Source of the DNA: Planctomycetia bacterium
GTDB lineage: Bacteria; Planctomycetota; Phycisphaerae; Phycisphaerales; SM1A02
Reading direction: 5' to 3'
DNA length: 64,000 bases
Assembly (NCBI GenBank): GCA_005790605.1
Contig: SXUI01000017.1
Coordinates: 62,001 to 126,000 of the forward strand
Shown here: in pieces, positions 42,046 to 51,515 of the stretch
How the letters are laid out: each line of letters opens with the position of its first letter
How positions within the stretch are numbered: position 1 is the first letter of the stretch
Made by a program: the position numbers and the translations under genes
Notes under the pieces: model-generated
What the model was told of the DNA's origin: nothing
Database searches by the model: none
Seen by the model: the letters and a program-made list of their open reading frames with translations, nothing else

Positions 42046-42666
42046 GTGCACCCCCCTCGCATCTTTCAAGTTCGAACCCAAGAACAGTGGCGATTGTTCC
42101 GAAGCAGTGCAAAGAGCCGAGTGCTCCGCGCATTCATTGACAAAAAACCACGATCTGTGGCAGACGCCGCCCGCTGGCTCGGCCAACCTCCGCAGTCCGT
42201 CTACCCCCACCTTGAGGCGCTTGAGAAAGCTGGAGTACTCACGCGCGTCGGTTCAGAAGGCACGATCCGGTACGCATTTCCGTTCGACGGCGTCAGCCTC
42301 AACTTGGATGGACAAGGCGAGACCGCGAGCGAAGGATGGGATGAGGTCATCCGCGGCACCTTGCGCACTGCCGAACGCGTGTTCACGGATCGCGCCGCAC
42401 GAGGTCCCGCGCAAGAGGCAAACCGACACTCGCTTTCCGCGGATGAAGCAGTCCTCACGCTTGACGAGGCAAACGAATTCGCGGCAGACCTCCGAGCACT
42501 GCGCGCGAAGTTTCATGAGGCGACCGTGCGTGGTCTCAGTCGAGGAGCTGACGAGCCGAGCGTGCGCGTGAGTCTGCTTCTCGGCGTGACCGAGATCGAG
42601 CACGGCACCTCGCCGGCGCGCCGCACGCCAAATCGAGGCGTCGACGCACTCGCGTCAGACACCTAA
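42046..42666 (+). CDS. ArsR-like winged helix-turn-helix protein
   Basis: A 206-residue cytosolic protein. GTG 42046 gives MHPPRIFQVRTQEQWRLF; the upstream frame crosses the promoter region. Residues ~10-75 form a winged HTH (SSAKSRVLRAFIDKKPRSV, ADAARWLGQPPQSVYPHLEALEKAG) followed by a wing (GTIRYAF). The C-terminal half is helical with acidic stretches (LSADEAVLTLDEANEFAADL) and may be a dimerisation or ligand domain. No metal-site Cys pair is visible. Target genes are unknown; the OPT transporter begins 60 nt downstream. Confidence 0.75.
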   Translation: MHPPRIFQVRTQEQWRLFRSSAKSRVLRAFIDKKPRSVADAARWLGQPPQSVYPHLEALEKAGVLTRVGSEGTIRYAFPFDGVSLNLDGQGETASEGWDEVIRGTLRTAERVFTDRAARGPAQEANRHSLSADEAVLTLDEANEFAADLRALRAKFHEATVRGLSRGADEPSVRVSLLLGVTEIEHGTSPARRTPNRGVDALASDT

Positions 42667-42725
42667 AGAGAAGCCGGCCAAGGCTTCATCAGCAAGATTC
42701 GCGCGAGGGCTTACATTGCTCGCCT

Positions 42726-44966
42726 ATGGCATTGCCCCACCTGACGGACGACGCGGTTCGCACCTGGACTCGTGAGCAGAAAGATCGTTGGTGGTTAGAG
42801 AATGTCTTCCGCGGCAGCATGCCGCAATTGACGATTCGCTCGGCGCTGACGGGATTCCTGCTCGGCGGCGTGCTCTCCGCGACGAATCTCTACATCGGTG
42901 CAAAGACTGGATGGACGCTGGGCGTCGGCGTGACGAGCGTCATTTTGTCGTTCGTCATCTTCCGCGCGCTCTCCAAAGCGACTGTCTGCAAGGACATGAC
43001 GATCCTTGAAAACAACGCGGTGCAATCGATTGCAACGGCGGCGGGATACATGACCGGTCCGCTTATCTCCGCCCTCATGGCGTACATGTTTGTGACCAAC
43101 TCCACGATGGAGTGGCACAAGATGCTCATCTGGAATGTCATCGCGAGTTTGCTCGGCGTCATGGTTGCGTTCCCGATGAAGCGTCGCTTCATCAACGATG
43201 AGCAGCAGCCCTTTCCCGAAGGCCGTGCGTGCGCCGTTGTGCTTGATTCGCTCTACCCCGATGCACCGCAGGGCGGCACCAAGAACATGGTCAATGACAT
43301 GCCCGTGCACAACCCGCAGGCTGCGAAGGATGGCGGTGTCGACGCAGGCGTGTTCAAGGCGAAGGCACTTGCGGTCGCTGCGCTCATTGGCGCCGGACTT
43401 CAGTTACTCGTCGCCGGCGGTTACATGGCAATCTTGCAAATCACGGTTCTTGGATCTGCAAGGGCGAAAGAGGAACTCATCAAGATTCCCGAGCGCCTCG
43501 ATGCGTGGTATTACAAACTCGCAGCAGACAAAGGTCTCTATGTCCCCAATGTGAAGGGCGTAAGCCTTGATCAGCTTGGGGCACATGTCGCCTTCGATCT
43601 CTCGATGATCGGCGCAGGCGGCCTGATGGGAATGCGGGTGGCATCGAGTGTGTTCATCGGAATGGTTGTGAACTTTCTCATCGTCGCGCCAATGATGATC
43701 TCGGCCGGTGAGATCGCGCCGAAGAATTGGAAGTCGATCGTCCAGCCTGACGGTTCTTACTCAATGGCTGAGGCGGTGTTTGGTCGACCACATCTCACGA
43801 ATTCATGGTGTCTCTGGTGGGGTGTTGCGATGATGGTCACTGCCTCGATGGTCGGACTCTTCGCGAAACCGAAGGTGATTCTCAGCGCATTCACCGGGCT
43901 CTTTGCCAAGAAAGCCCAAACTGAGGACTGCGTGAAGCACATCGAGTTCCCGATCAAGTGGAGCATCATTGGCATCCCCGTAGCGTCCGCAGCGATCATT
44001 TGGCTGAACTGGGTTTGGTTCGACATTGACCCGCTCATCGGTGCGCTCTCGATCCCGATGATCATCGTGCTTACGCTCATTGCGGCCAATGCAACCGCGC
44101 TGACCTCCACGACGCCCACTGGGTCACTCTCAAAGATTACGCAGTTCACGTTTGGCACGATGGCGCCAACGAACCCTGCGACGAATCTCATGACGGCAGG
44201 CGTCACGACGGAAGTCGCCTCCAACGCATCAAACCTCTTGATGGATATCAAGCCTGGCTACATGCTCGGCGCGAAGCCCCGCCAACAAGCGATTGGGCAC
44301 TGCATCGGCATCCTCGCCGGCGCACTCGCTTCGACGCCGTTGTTCTTCATTCTGTTCATGTCCAATCAACAACCCGATGTCTCCGTGAAAGATCACATCA
44401 CGAAGTCATGGGCTGTTCCAGGTGCGATCCAGTGGGCAGCGATTTCAGATGTCATCGGCGGCATGGGCCAAGAGGGTGTGCAACTCGTTCAAAAGAGTGC
44501 GGAAGGAATTGAGAAATTCTGGGGCGTGCTTCCGGTTTCTGCCGCATGGGCAATGCTCGCAGGCGCCATCATCGCGATTGTGTTTGAGTTGTGGCGCATC
44601 ACGAGCAAGGGGCGCTTCCCACTCAGCGCGGTGGGCATTGGGCTCGGCATCGTGCTGCCTCCCGACTCAACCCTGATGATGTTTCTCGGCGCGTCAATCT
44701 TCGCGTTCTTCGAAGGCAGATACCACGAGAAGATCGGCACCTTTGGCTGGCGACTCTGGGTGGACTCGAAAGAGGCTGTTTGCGCAGGGCTGATCGCTGG
44801 CTGGGCTCTGCTCGGTGTCGGCGACGGTGTGATCGCGGCCTTCGGTCACTATCACGAAACGGTTGCCGAGGCAGACGCGGCGGCAGCGGAGTCACAGACA
44901 ATCAGCACCAACACTCCAATGACTCCCGCTGAAGGCCTCGCGGCGCAAGTGCTGAGTTCGCGTTGA
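42726..44966 (+). CDS. OPT family oligopeptide transporter
   Basis: A 746-residue polytopic membrane protein of the oligopeptide transporter (OPT) family. The N-terminal SALTGFLLGGVLSATNLYIGAKTGW and ENNAVQSIATAAGYM, the cytosolic FINDEQQPFPEGRACAVVL and the AGGLMGMRVASSVFIGMV segment fit the bacterial OPT group. About 14-16 helices are expected. Substrates in characterised members are peptides or metal chelates; here unknown. Start ATG has no Shine-Dalgarno but TACATT 8 nt upstream. The last ~25 residues are a charged tail. Confidence 0.9.
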   Translation: MALPHLTDDAVRTWTREQKDRWWLENVFRGSMPQLTIRSALTGFLLGGVLSATNLYIGAKTGWTLGVGVTSVILSFVIFRALSKATVCKDMTILENNAVQSIATAAGYMTGPLISALMAYMFVTNSTMEWHKMLIWNVIASLLGVMVAFPMKRRFINDEQQPFPEGRACAVVLDSLYPDAPQGGTKNMVNDMPVHNPQAAKDGGVDAGVFKAKALAVAALIGAGLQLLVAGGYMAILQITVLGSARAKEELIKIPERLDAWYYKLAADKGLYVPNVKGVSLDQLGAHVAFDLSMIGAGGLMGMRVASSVFIGMVVNFLIVAPMMISAGEIAPKNWKSIVQPDGSYSMAEAVFGRPHLTNSWCLWWGVAMMVTASMVGLFAKPKVILSAFTGLFAKKAQTEDCVKHIEFPIKWSIIGIPVASAAIIWLNWVWFDIDPLIGALSIPMIIVLTLIAANATALTSTTPTGSLSKITQFTFGTMAPTNPATNLMTAGVTTEVASNASNLLMDIKPGYMLGAKPRQQAIGHCIGILAGALASTPLFFILFMSNQQPDVSVKDHITKSWAVPGAIQWAAISDVIGGMGQEGVQLVQKSAEGIEKFWGVLPVSAAWAMLAGAIIAIVFELWRITSKGRFPLSAVGIGLGIVLPPDSTLMMFLGASIFAFFEGRYHEKIGTFGWRLWVDSKEAVCAGLIAGWALLGVGDGVIAAFGHYHETVAEADAAAAESQTISTNTPMTPAEGLAAQVLSSR

Positions 44967-44990
44967 TCGAAGTCGATAACCGCGGCATCG

Positions 44991-45011
44991 CTTGCGCCTT
45001 TCCGGCGCAAG
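44991..45011. repeat. 8-bp perfect hairpin after the OPT gene
   Basis: CTTGCGCC pairs with GGCGCAAG around TTTCC. The following bases are only moderately T-rich, so it is a weak terminator candidate. The right arm also forms a 13-nt direct repeat (CGGCGCAAGTGCT) with 44941-44953. Confidence 0.4.
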
Positions 45012-45116
45012 TGCTCTCATTCTCGACATCCGATCTCGACAATCTCTGCGTACCCCTGCAATGGCGCGCTCATCCGGCGCGTTCTCCAATCCATGCACGC
45101 CTCGAGTCGCACGCGC

Positions 45117-47903
45117 ATGAACATCGCGCATTTCCATCACTTGCCTCCTCGACTGACGCTGCCCATCACCCTTGTCGCTGCAGCACTTGCTGCAAGCGCC
45201 GCGCCGCCTCCCGCCTCTCTTGATCGCCCGTCAGCAGCCAGACGGGATGACCCGATGGAAGAGATGCAGAACGACGCGATGGATTCCGACGCCATGGGCT
45301 CGAGTGGGATGAGTGCCGGAGAGGTTCGACAGAAGGACCCTTCCGAACTCACACAGGCAGAAATCAGCTTCTTTGAAAGCAAGATTCGTCCGGTTTTGAG
45401 TGGCGCGTGTTTCAAATGCCACAGCGAAGGATCGCGAGTGCGCGGCGGCCTTCGCGTTGATACGCCAGACGCGATGCTGCGCGGCGGCGAGAGTGGGCCA
45501 GCCATCGTTCCCGGTGATCCAGACTCGAGCATTCTGATTCGCGCGCTGCGACACTCGGATGAAGATTACGAAATGCCTCCATCGGGAAAACTCTCCGATG
45601 CGGTCATCGCCGACTTCGAACGCTGGGTGGAAATGGGTTGCCCAGATCCGCGAGCGAGGGAGAACTTTGGAACGACATCAACGACGCCGGACGCGTACCG
45701 CGCTTCTGCGAGCGGCATCGACATCGAGAAGGGCAAAGAGTTCTGGGCATATCAACTTCCAACTCGCACAGAACCCCCTGCGGTGCAGCATGCAGACTGG
45801 CCACGCGGCGATGTTGATGCGTTCCTCCTCCACGGGATGGAGCAGCATGGCATCGCCCCGGTGAAAGACGCGGAAAAGTCGACGCTTCTTCGCCGAGTGA
45901 GCTACGACCTCACCGGACTTCCTCCCTCCCCGCGCGAGGTCGACGCGTTCATGCGAGACAAGTCGAAGGATGCGTATGAGAAGCTCGTCGACCGTCTGCT
46001 GGCGTCGCCTGCGTTCGGCGAGCGATGGGGCCGACACTGGCTTGATGTTGCGCGCTACGCCGAATCGAGTGGCAAAGAGACGAACATCCTTTACCCGCAC
46101 GCGTGGCGGTACCGCGATTGGGTGATCGATGCGTTCAACCAGAACACGCCCTACGACCGCTTCATCGTCGAGCAACTCGCGGGTGATCTTCTTCCCGCGC
46201 GCGATGATCGTGAGTTTGCGCAACTCTGGATCGCAACGGGATACCTCGCCCTTGGCACCAAGAGTCACAATGCGCGCGGGCGTGCGCAGTTCCAAGCAGA
46301 CCTCGTGGATGAACAGATCGACGCAATCTCGCAAGGCCTGCTTGCGACAACCGTCGCCTGCGCGCGTTGTCACGATCACAAGTTCGATCCAATTCCACAG
46401 AAGGACTACTACGCACTCGCTGGGATTTTTGCATCGACCGAAACGCGCTACGGAACCGTTGCGCAGCAACAGAACAATCATCCTGCGCAACTCATTCGAC
46501 TTCCGGAGGGCGTGGGACTTCCCCTCGGACCAACGCAACCGGAATCGGTGCAGCGCTTGCTCGCGGCTGCATACGACCGAATCGCGGCGACAGTCGAGAA
46601 TGCACCCACGGCTGCAGAATTGCGCGAAGCACGACTCGCCGAGAGCCGCGGTGAAAAGCCGAAGATCGATCTGCAAGCTGCGCAACGCGCGCGCAATGCG
46701 CAAGGTCAACTTGAGGTCTACAACCATCTCGCAACACGATTCGACACGGACGGAAAGCCAACGAGTGGCAACTTGCTCGCGATGGGCGCTGCCGAGTCTG
46801 GTCGCGTCATTGCGGTGCCACTGCTTGAACGCGGCGAGATCGACAAGGCTGGGGCGATTGTGCCGCGCGGGGTTCCCCAAGTCCTGTGCGTCGGCGCGAC
46901 ACCCGAACTTTCAAGTGCGTCGAGCGGACGGCTTGAACTCGCGCAATGGATCGCAAGCGACACGCATCCGCTCACCGCGCGAGTGTGGGTCAATCGCGTG
47001 TGGCTGCATCTCTTTGGGAAAGGGCTCGTCCGCACGCCTGACAATTTCGGATCGAGCGGACAAGCCCCGACACATCCCGAACTGCTCGACGCGCTCGCTG
47101 TCGACTTCATGGAAGACGGGTGGAACACGAAAGCATTGATCAAGAAACTCATGCTCTCGCGCGCCTACCAGCTCGATAGCACGCCCGACGCGAATCAAGC
47201 CAAGGTCGATCCCGATGCGGATTGGTACGGTCACATGCTGCATCGACGACTTGAAGCCGAAGCGATCCGCGACTCGATGCTCGCCGCGGCAGGAACGCTC
47301 GATCTCGAACGGCCTGTGGGCAGCATGGTCAACATGGTGGAAGGCTCAGCGCGGCTCGACCAGTTCATGCAATTGCTCATTCCCGACAGCCGAACACGGA
47401 GTCTCTATCTTCCGGTTGTCCGCGACGCGGTGCCGCAGTCGCTGCAAGTGTTTGACTTCGCGGAGTCAAGTTTCGTGACCGGCGATCGCGACGAAACAAC
47501 CGTTCCCACGCAGGCGCTCTATCTGCTGAATGACGAAAATGTGCTGCGCATCGCGGATGCATTTGCGAAGCGTCTGCAGCGCGACGAAGGCACGACAGAT
47601 GAGCGCGTGCAACGCGGTTTCGTGCTCGCCCTCGGACGCAAGCCAACCGGAGCAGAGGCATCCGCATCACGCGCGTTCATCAAACACTTCGAGCAGGTCG
47701 CCACACGCTCGAGCGCCGCGCAGCCTCAAGAAACACCAGCGCAAGCTCGCGGCAATCGCCGTGCGAATCAACCATTCGGCCAGCGGATCCGCGAGCGCAT
47801 GGGACGCAGCGACTCAACCATCCCTAACGACCCTGAACTCATCGCGCTGAGCGCGTTCTGCCAGTCCCTCTTCGCCACCGCAGAGTTCCGAACGCTCGAC
47901 TGA
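45117..47903 (+). CDS. PSD1 family protein (cytochrome c, DUF1549, DUF1553)
   Basis: About 928 residues, secreted. The leader is probably NIAHFHHLPPRLTLPITLVAAALA; ATG 45093 is an alternative. A planctomycete-type cytochrome c domain comes first (IRPVLSGACFKCHSEG, one CxxCH near residue 100, with MPPSGKLSDAVIADFERWV). DUF1549 follows (LLRRVSYDLTGLPPSPREV, FGERWGRHWLDVARYAES). DUF1553 is in the C-terminal third (HPLTARVWVNRVWLHLFGKG, KALIKKLMLSRAYQLDS). These proteins are hallmark planctomycete genes of unknown function, nearly always paired with a DUF1501 protein, as here 19 nt downstream. Confidence 0.92.
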   Translation: MNIAHFHHLPPRLTLPITLVAAALAASAAPPPASLDRPSAARRDDPMEEMQNDAMDSDAMGSSGMSAGEVRQKDPSELTQAEISFFESKIRPVLSGACFKCHSEGSRVRGGLRVDTPDAMLRGGESGPAIVPGDPDSSILIRALRHSDEDYEMPPSGKLSDAVIADFERWVEMGCPDPRARENFGTTSTTPDAYRASASGIDIEKGKEFWAYQLPTRTEPPAVQHADWPRGDVDAFLLHGMEQHGIAPVKDAEKSTLLRRVSYDLTGLPPSPREVDAFMRDKSKDAYEKLVDRLLASPAFGERWGRHWLDVARYAESSGKETNILYPHAWRYRDWVIDAFNQNTPYDRFIVEQLAGDLLPARDDREFAQLWIATGYLALGTKSHNARGRAQFQADLVDEQIDAISQGLLATTVACARCHDHKFDPIPQKDYYALAGIFASTETRYGTVAQQQNNHPAQLIRLPEGVGLPLGPTQPESVQRLLAAAYDRIAATVENAPTAAELREARLAESRGEKPKIDLQAAQRARNAQGQLEVYNHLATRFDTDGKPTSGNLLAMGAAESGRVIAVPLLERGEIDKAGAIVPRGVPQVLCVGATPELSSASSGRLELAQWIASDTHPLTARVWVNRVWLHLFGKGLVRTPDNFGSSGQAPTHPELLDALAVDFMEDGWNTKALIKKLMLSRAYQLDSTPDANQAKVDPDADWYGHMLHRRLEAEAIRDSMLAAAGTLDLERPVGSMVNMVEGSARLDQFMQLLIPDSRTRSLYLPVVRDAVPQSLQVFDFAESSFVTGDRDETTVPTQALYLLNDENVLRIADAFAKRLQRDEGTTDERVQRGFVLALGRKPTGAEASASRAFIKHFEQVATRSSAAQPQETPAQARGNRRANQPFGQRIRERMGRSDSTIPNDPELIALSAFCQSLFATAEFRTLD

Positions 47904-47922
47904 CGCATCGAAGGAGATGTTC

Positions 47923-49362
47923 ATGCACTTTGACTGCTGCTCCAATAGTGAAACCATCGTCTCGCGGCGCGAAATGCTCACGCGAGTTGGATGCGGGTTT
48001 GGTGCGATGGCATTCGCCGCAATGCTCGCGCAGAACAGCATGGCAAGCGCGATCCTCGGACCTGACGGCCGACCAGCACTAGTGGCGGGCGGGAAGTCCG
48101 CCAAAGCGAAGCGTGTGATTTTCCTCTACATGGCGGGCGGTCCGAGCCATCTTGACACCTTTGATTACAAACCTGAACTTGAACGCGCAGACGGAAAGAA
48201 TCTTTCCGTTGGTCGGGGCAACGGTCAACTGCTCGCGAGTCCTTGGAAGTTTCAGCAAGGCGGAAAGAGTGGACTCTGGATCAGCGACCTCTTCCCAAAT
48301 GTTCGCAACTGCGCCGACGACATTTGCCTCCTGCGCGGCATGAAGACTGCGGTGCCCGCACACGCGCAAGCGAGTGTCATGATGCACACTGGCTCCTTCC
48401 AGTTCGTGCGGCCGAGCTTTGGCTCGTGGGTGTTGTATGGACTTGGAAGCGGCAATGAGAATCTCCCGGGATTCATCACCATCAATCCAGGTGCGGGCAA
48501 CGGAGGGGCGCAGAACTACGGCGCGTCATTCCTCCCCGCTTCGGTGCAAGGAACGCGGGTCGATGTGGGCCGCAATGGAAATCGTGGAGGCGGCGGCGGT
48601 CGTGGCCAAGCGACACCAGATGAGCCGATCGAAGACTTGCGCAATGATCGATATACGCGCAGCGCGCAACGCGAGCAGATCGACTTTGTGCAGGCTCTCA
48701 ACAAAGAGCGGCAGCGACGCGAAAAAGACAACGCGATTGAGGGACTGATTGAGAGTTACGAACTCGCATTCCGCATGCAAGCAGAGGTTCCGGAGCTCAT
48801 CGATCTCACCAACGAGAAGCAGTCCACCCTCGAGATGTACGGCATCGGAACCGCAGCGACTGATGGCTTCGGCCGCCAGTGCTTACTCGCACGACGATTC
48901 GCCGAGGAAGGCGTACGGTTTATCGAAGTCTCGCAAGGCGGCTGGGACACGCATCGCAACCTCCGTACGGATATGGAACGGCAATGCGGCGCTGTAGATC
49001 GCCCGATCGCTGCGCTCCTCACAGACCTCAAGCAGCGCGGCATGCTCGATGACACGCTCGTCATCTGGGGCGGCGAATTTGGTCGAACACCCTACGCTCA
49101 AAATGGCGACGGTCGCGATCACAACGCGAAAGGCTTCACGATTTGGATGGCGGGTGGTGGCGTCAAGGGCGGACTGAGTTACGGATCCACGGATCCGACG
49201 GGCGGCGAAGCGATCGATGGCGTGATGGACATTCACGCATGGCATGCGACCGCGCTCCACCTCATGGGACTCGATCACTCGACGCTGACATTCAACCACG
49301 CAGGGCGTGACTTCCGTCTCACGGATGTGAAGGGTCGCGTTGTGCCTGAGATTGTCGCGTGA
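47923..49362 (+). CDS. DUF1501 family protein
   Basis: A 479-residue Tat-type exported protein. AAGGAG at 47911-47916 is 6 nt before ATG 47923 but abuts ATG 47917, so 47923 is preferred. The leader contains SRREMLTRVGCGFGAMAFAA. DUF1501 landmarks are VIFLYMAGGPSHLDTFDYKP, FQQGGKSGLWISDLFPN, ISQGGWDTHRN-like EVSQGGWDTHRNL, VIWGGEFGRTPYAQNG, GRDHNAKGF and HATALHLMGLDH. The fold belongs to the alkaline phosphatase/sulfatase superfamily by known relationships. The function with PSD1 is unknown. A Gly-rich insert at RNGNRGGGGGRGQ is unusual. Confidence 0.92.
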   Translation: MHFDCCSNSETIVSRREMLTRVGCGFGAMAFAAMLAQNSMASAILGPDGRPALVAGGKSAKAKRVIFLYMAGGPSHLDTFDYKPELERADGKNLSVGRGNGQLLASPWKFQQGGKSGLWISDLFPNVRNCADDICLLRGMKTAVPAHAQASVMMHTGSFQFVRPSFGSWVLYGLGSGNENLPGFITINPGAGNGGAQNYGASFLPASVQGTRVDVGRNGNRGGGGGRGQATPDEPIEDLRNDRYTRSAQREQIDFVQALNKERQRREKDNAIEGLIESYELAFRMQAEVPELIDLTNEKQSTLEMYGIGTAATDGFGRQCLLARRFAEEGVRFIEVSQGGWDTHRNLRTDMERQCGAVDRPIAALLTDLKQRGMLDDTLVIWGGEFGRTPYAQNGDGRDHNAKGFTIWMAGGGVKGGLSYGSTDPTGGEAIDGVMDIHAWHATALHLMGLDHSTLTFNHAGRDFRLTDVKGRVVPEIVA

Positions 49363-49446
49363 CACTCCACGCATGCCCATCGGAACATCAGCCTCCGGCA
49401 CTTCGGGCGCCGCAGACTCGGAAGATCCGTACCCTGTGATCCAAAC

Positions 49447-49788
49447 TCACGGAGCCGCGGCCGAGTGGTTGATCGTGAATCCAATCAACTCGCCACTCCG
49501 CGTGACATCGACGCTTACAACCGTTCCCTGCTCACCCAAGCTTGCCTTCGCGGCTCCAGCTATGTCAAGGAGTGCAGCCCCAGGATGCGCCTTTGCTGCC
49601 CACGTCCCCGCGCCAGGATTTCCTTCCGGGATCGAGACGACGATCTCCGTCAAACCGCCCGCACCCTGAGAGGTGCTAATCGTTGAGCCCATGACGAGCA
49701 CGTGCTCCGCCGTGTCACTCCGACAAGCACACAATCCACATCCAAGCAGCGCCACAGAGAACATCAACATTCGGTTTCGCGTCAACAT
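49447..49788 (-). CDS. Small hypothetical lipoprotein
   Basis: A 113-residue protein. Start 49788 (MLTRNRMLMFSVALLGCGLCAC) gives a lipoprotein leader; LCAC and LLGC are both lipobox-like. The mature part (VLVMGSTISTSQGAG, EIVVSIPEGNPGAG, SVDVTRSGELIGFTI) is a short beta-rich domain with no family I recognise. It converges with the DUF1501 gene. Confidence 0.6.
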   Translation of the reverse strand: MLTRNRMLMFSVALLGCGLCACRSDTAEHVLVMGSTISTSQGAGGLTEIVVSIPEGNPGAGTWAAKAHPGAALLDIAGAAKASLGEQGTVVSVDVTRSGELIGFTINHSAAAP

Positions 49789-49941
49789 GTCGTCCGCCCA
49801 TTCGTGAAATCGCTTGAAACAACCGTCGCTGGAGCGGTTCGGCCAGCATCCAGCACGTCCACTCCACCTCGAACCGCCCGGAGTGTGCTGGATCGTACGC
49901 GCGGCATTCGACCTCGACTCAGGAACGGCATCTGATAGGCG

Positions 49942-49979
49942 AAAAAAGAAAAAAGGGTCGGAGCGATGTGCTCCGACCC
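49942..49979 (-). terminator. Strong intrinsic terminator of the two-helix protein gene
   Basis: On the minus strand, GGGTCGGAGC (49979-49970) pairs perfectly with GCTCCGACCC (49964-49955) around a 5-nt loop. It is followed by a T-rich tail of two T6 runs separated by one C. It lies about 35 nt after the stop of the gene at 50013-50249. Confidence 0.92.
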
Positions 49980-50012
49980 CTGCGATCAATGCGTAGTTAG
50001 CCTCGATCAAAC

Positions 50013-50249
50013 TCAGGCTGTAGCGCGCTTGGTGAAGACGGAGATGATCACGAGAAGCGCGATCAGTCCAACAAATCCACCACTGCCGAGCTCAGTCACG
50101 AACGCCATGAGGTTGCTCGTGATGCCGGAGAAGAACCCAACATTGTTCGACCCGAAGATGATCTGAACAAGGACGCCGAGTCCGATGAAGAGCAGCATGA
50201 TGTCCATGAGTTCACGGGCCCAACCTTTGATCGAAGCGAATGCCTGCAT
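50013..50249 (-). CDS. Small two-helix membrane protein
   Basis: A 78-residue protein. AGGAG upstream of ATG 50249 (MQAFASIKGWARELMD) sets the start. A first helix (IMLLFIGLGVLVQIIFG) is followed by a short loop and a second helix (GFVGLIALLVIISVFTKR). It has an amphipathic N-terminus and a short basic C-terminus, with no family I can name. It has its own strong terminator and stands alone. Similar size and topology occur in small stress or holin-like membrane proteins, but no role can be assigned. Confidence 0.7.
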   Translation of the reverse strand: MQAFASIKGWARELMDIMLLFIGLGVLVQIIFGSNNVGFFSGITSNLMAFVTELGSGGFVGLIALLVIISVFTKRATA

Positions 50250-50598
50250 TTGTTGACTCCTGGGGATTCTGATCATTGGACGCGCTGCACGATGCAACGC
50301 GCCCCATGGCTGTTATCGTGCGGTTGCTCATTTCTCAAGAAGTTTTGTCCATAATTCATTGACTGCGATCCGCTTGGACCGCCCACCCACATCAAGAACG
50401 CCATTCTGGCGCGAAAAATGGGCTTTTTGACCAAGCGCGGTGCAGGCTGCTCAAACCGTCGATCCTGACTCGAACGCAGCAGAGCGACCGTATCCAATCC
50501 TCAACTCGTCAAACCGGTTGCACGAATCCAGGACGAAAGCGCGTGAGCCCCCTTGCGCACATACGGGAATGCGTTCGTCTCACCTCAACAAGATCAGG
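50250..50598. other. 349-nt gap, promoter region of the small membrane protein
   Basis: Only short ORFs without coding character. On the minus strand TTGAGA (around 50333) and TAACAG 17 nt further on could be the promoter of the two-helix protein gene. No RNA gene was recognised. Confidence 0.35.
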
Positions 50599-50961
50599 TC
50601 ACTCTTCATCATGCGCTGCAGGACGAACAACGACCCGCTCTCCGTGCAAGAGTGCCGGACAGCGCCGCGCGAGTGCCACTGCATGCGCGAGATCATGCGC
50701 GCGAAGGACGAAGTAACCAGTCAGCACATCGCGCGTCGGCGCGTACGAGCGTGCTTCAACCACATCATTAATGCGCTGGAGCAAGATCTGTTCCCGTCCA
50801 GCAGGCGCACCTGAGACGAACAAACCTTGATCTCGCAACGATGCAACCCACGCGCCATAGAGTTCCATGAGCTCGCGCTGTCGCGAAGATGGGAGCAGCG
50901 CCCACGCATTGTCGTCCTCGTACATGAGCACGAGAAACGGTGACAGCCCTTCGATCGTCAC
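50599..50961 (-). CDS. YCII-related domain protein
   Basis: A 120-residue protein with the dimeric alpha-beta barrel pattern of the YCII family: FLVLMYEDDNAWALLPSSRQ, ELYGAWVASLRDQGLFVSG, TGYFVLRAHDLAHAVALARRCP and ERVVVRP. The His/Asp typical of YciI-like proteins is only partly retained. Family function is mostly unknown (YciI-like thioesterase or dehalogenase-type chemistry). The ATG overlaps the stop of the upstream gene (ATGA), so both are co-expressed. Confidence 0.8.
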   Translation of the reverse strand: MTIEGLSPFLVLMYEDDNAWALLPSSRQRELMELYGAWVASLRDQGLFVSGAPAGREQILLQRINDVVEARSYAPTRDVLTGYFVLRAHDLAHAVALARRCPALLHGERVVVRPAAHDEE

Positions 50962-51515
50962 TTCGCACCACTTGGCGCCGGCGCAACAGGAGGCGGCGAG
51001 TCGGGCTTCACGCGCGTCATCACGAAGTCAGCGTGATCGGCTTGTTTTCCGTCTTGCTTCGCTGACCAATGCGAAGTGACATGATCCGCATCAATGAACT
51101 CAAAGACGACTGCATTCATATGCATCGCATTCTTGTCGGGAAGATTCGTTGCATCGATCATCTCAAACGCGGCACGCTTCGAAGTGGGGGATTTCGCAGC
51201 GAGCCGTGGTTGATTGCCAGCGGCGCAGTAATGCGTGCAGAGCAGCCGATCACCGTCCATGTGAAAGACCGTGATCATTTCATGTTCCGTATCTTTGAAC
51301 AGCGTCTCCGCGACTGCACTGCCGGCAGCGATGACTCGATACTCCACGCTGCCATCGCTCTTTCCATCGCCGTCCATGTCGACGCTCCAAGAACCCTTCA
51401 TGGCCTTGAACGGATCGAGCGGCGAAGCATGAATGTCAACCTGCAGCGGGCTCTGGGCCAAAGCAACGGCGGAGACGATCAAGAAACTTGTCGCGAGAAG
51501 AACCTGCTGTCGCAT
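50958..51515 (-). CDS. Secreted hypothetical protein (DUF1579-like lipocalin pattern)
   Basis: A 185-residue exported protein. Start 51515 gives MRQQVLLATSFLIVSAVALAQ. The mature part has KAMKGSWSVDMDGDGKSDGSVEYRVI, VAETLFKDTEHEMITVFHMDGDRLLCTHYCAAGNQ and HVTSHWSAKQDG. The order of strands, with an early G-x-W and an LLCTHYC-like strand, resembles small lipocalin-like proteins that estimate compound turnover (DUF1579 and relatives). A Pro-rich tail follows. The upstream partner of the YCII gene; function is unknown. Confidence 0.65.
   Translation of the reverse strand: MRQQVLLATSFLIVSAVALAQSPLQVDIHASPLDPFKAMKGSWSVDMDGDGKSDGSVEYRVIAAGSAVAETLFKDTEHEMITVFHMDGDRLLCTHYCAAGNQPRLAAKSPTSKRAAFEMIDATNLPDKNAMHMNAVVFEFIDADHVTSHWSAKQDGKQADHADFVMTRVKPDSPPPVAPAPSGAK

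Noticed and set aside
44941-45015. Direct repeat CGGCGCAAGTGCT flanking the OPT stop codon
   Set aside because: Only 13 nt and two copies; one copy is inside the coding sequence and the other forms a hairpin arm, so an attachment site or mobile element is not supported.
45678-46880. A 400-residue minus-strand ORF inside the PSD1 gene
   Set aside because: Shadow frame; the plus frame has DUF1549/DUF1553 signatures.
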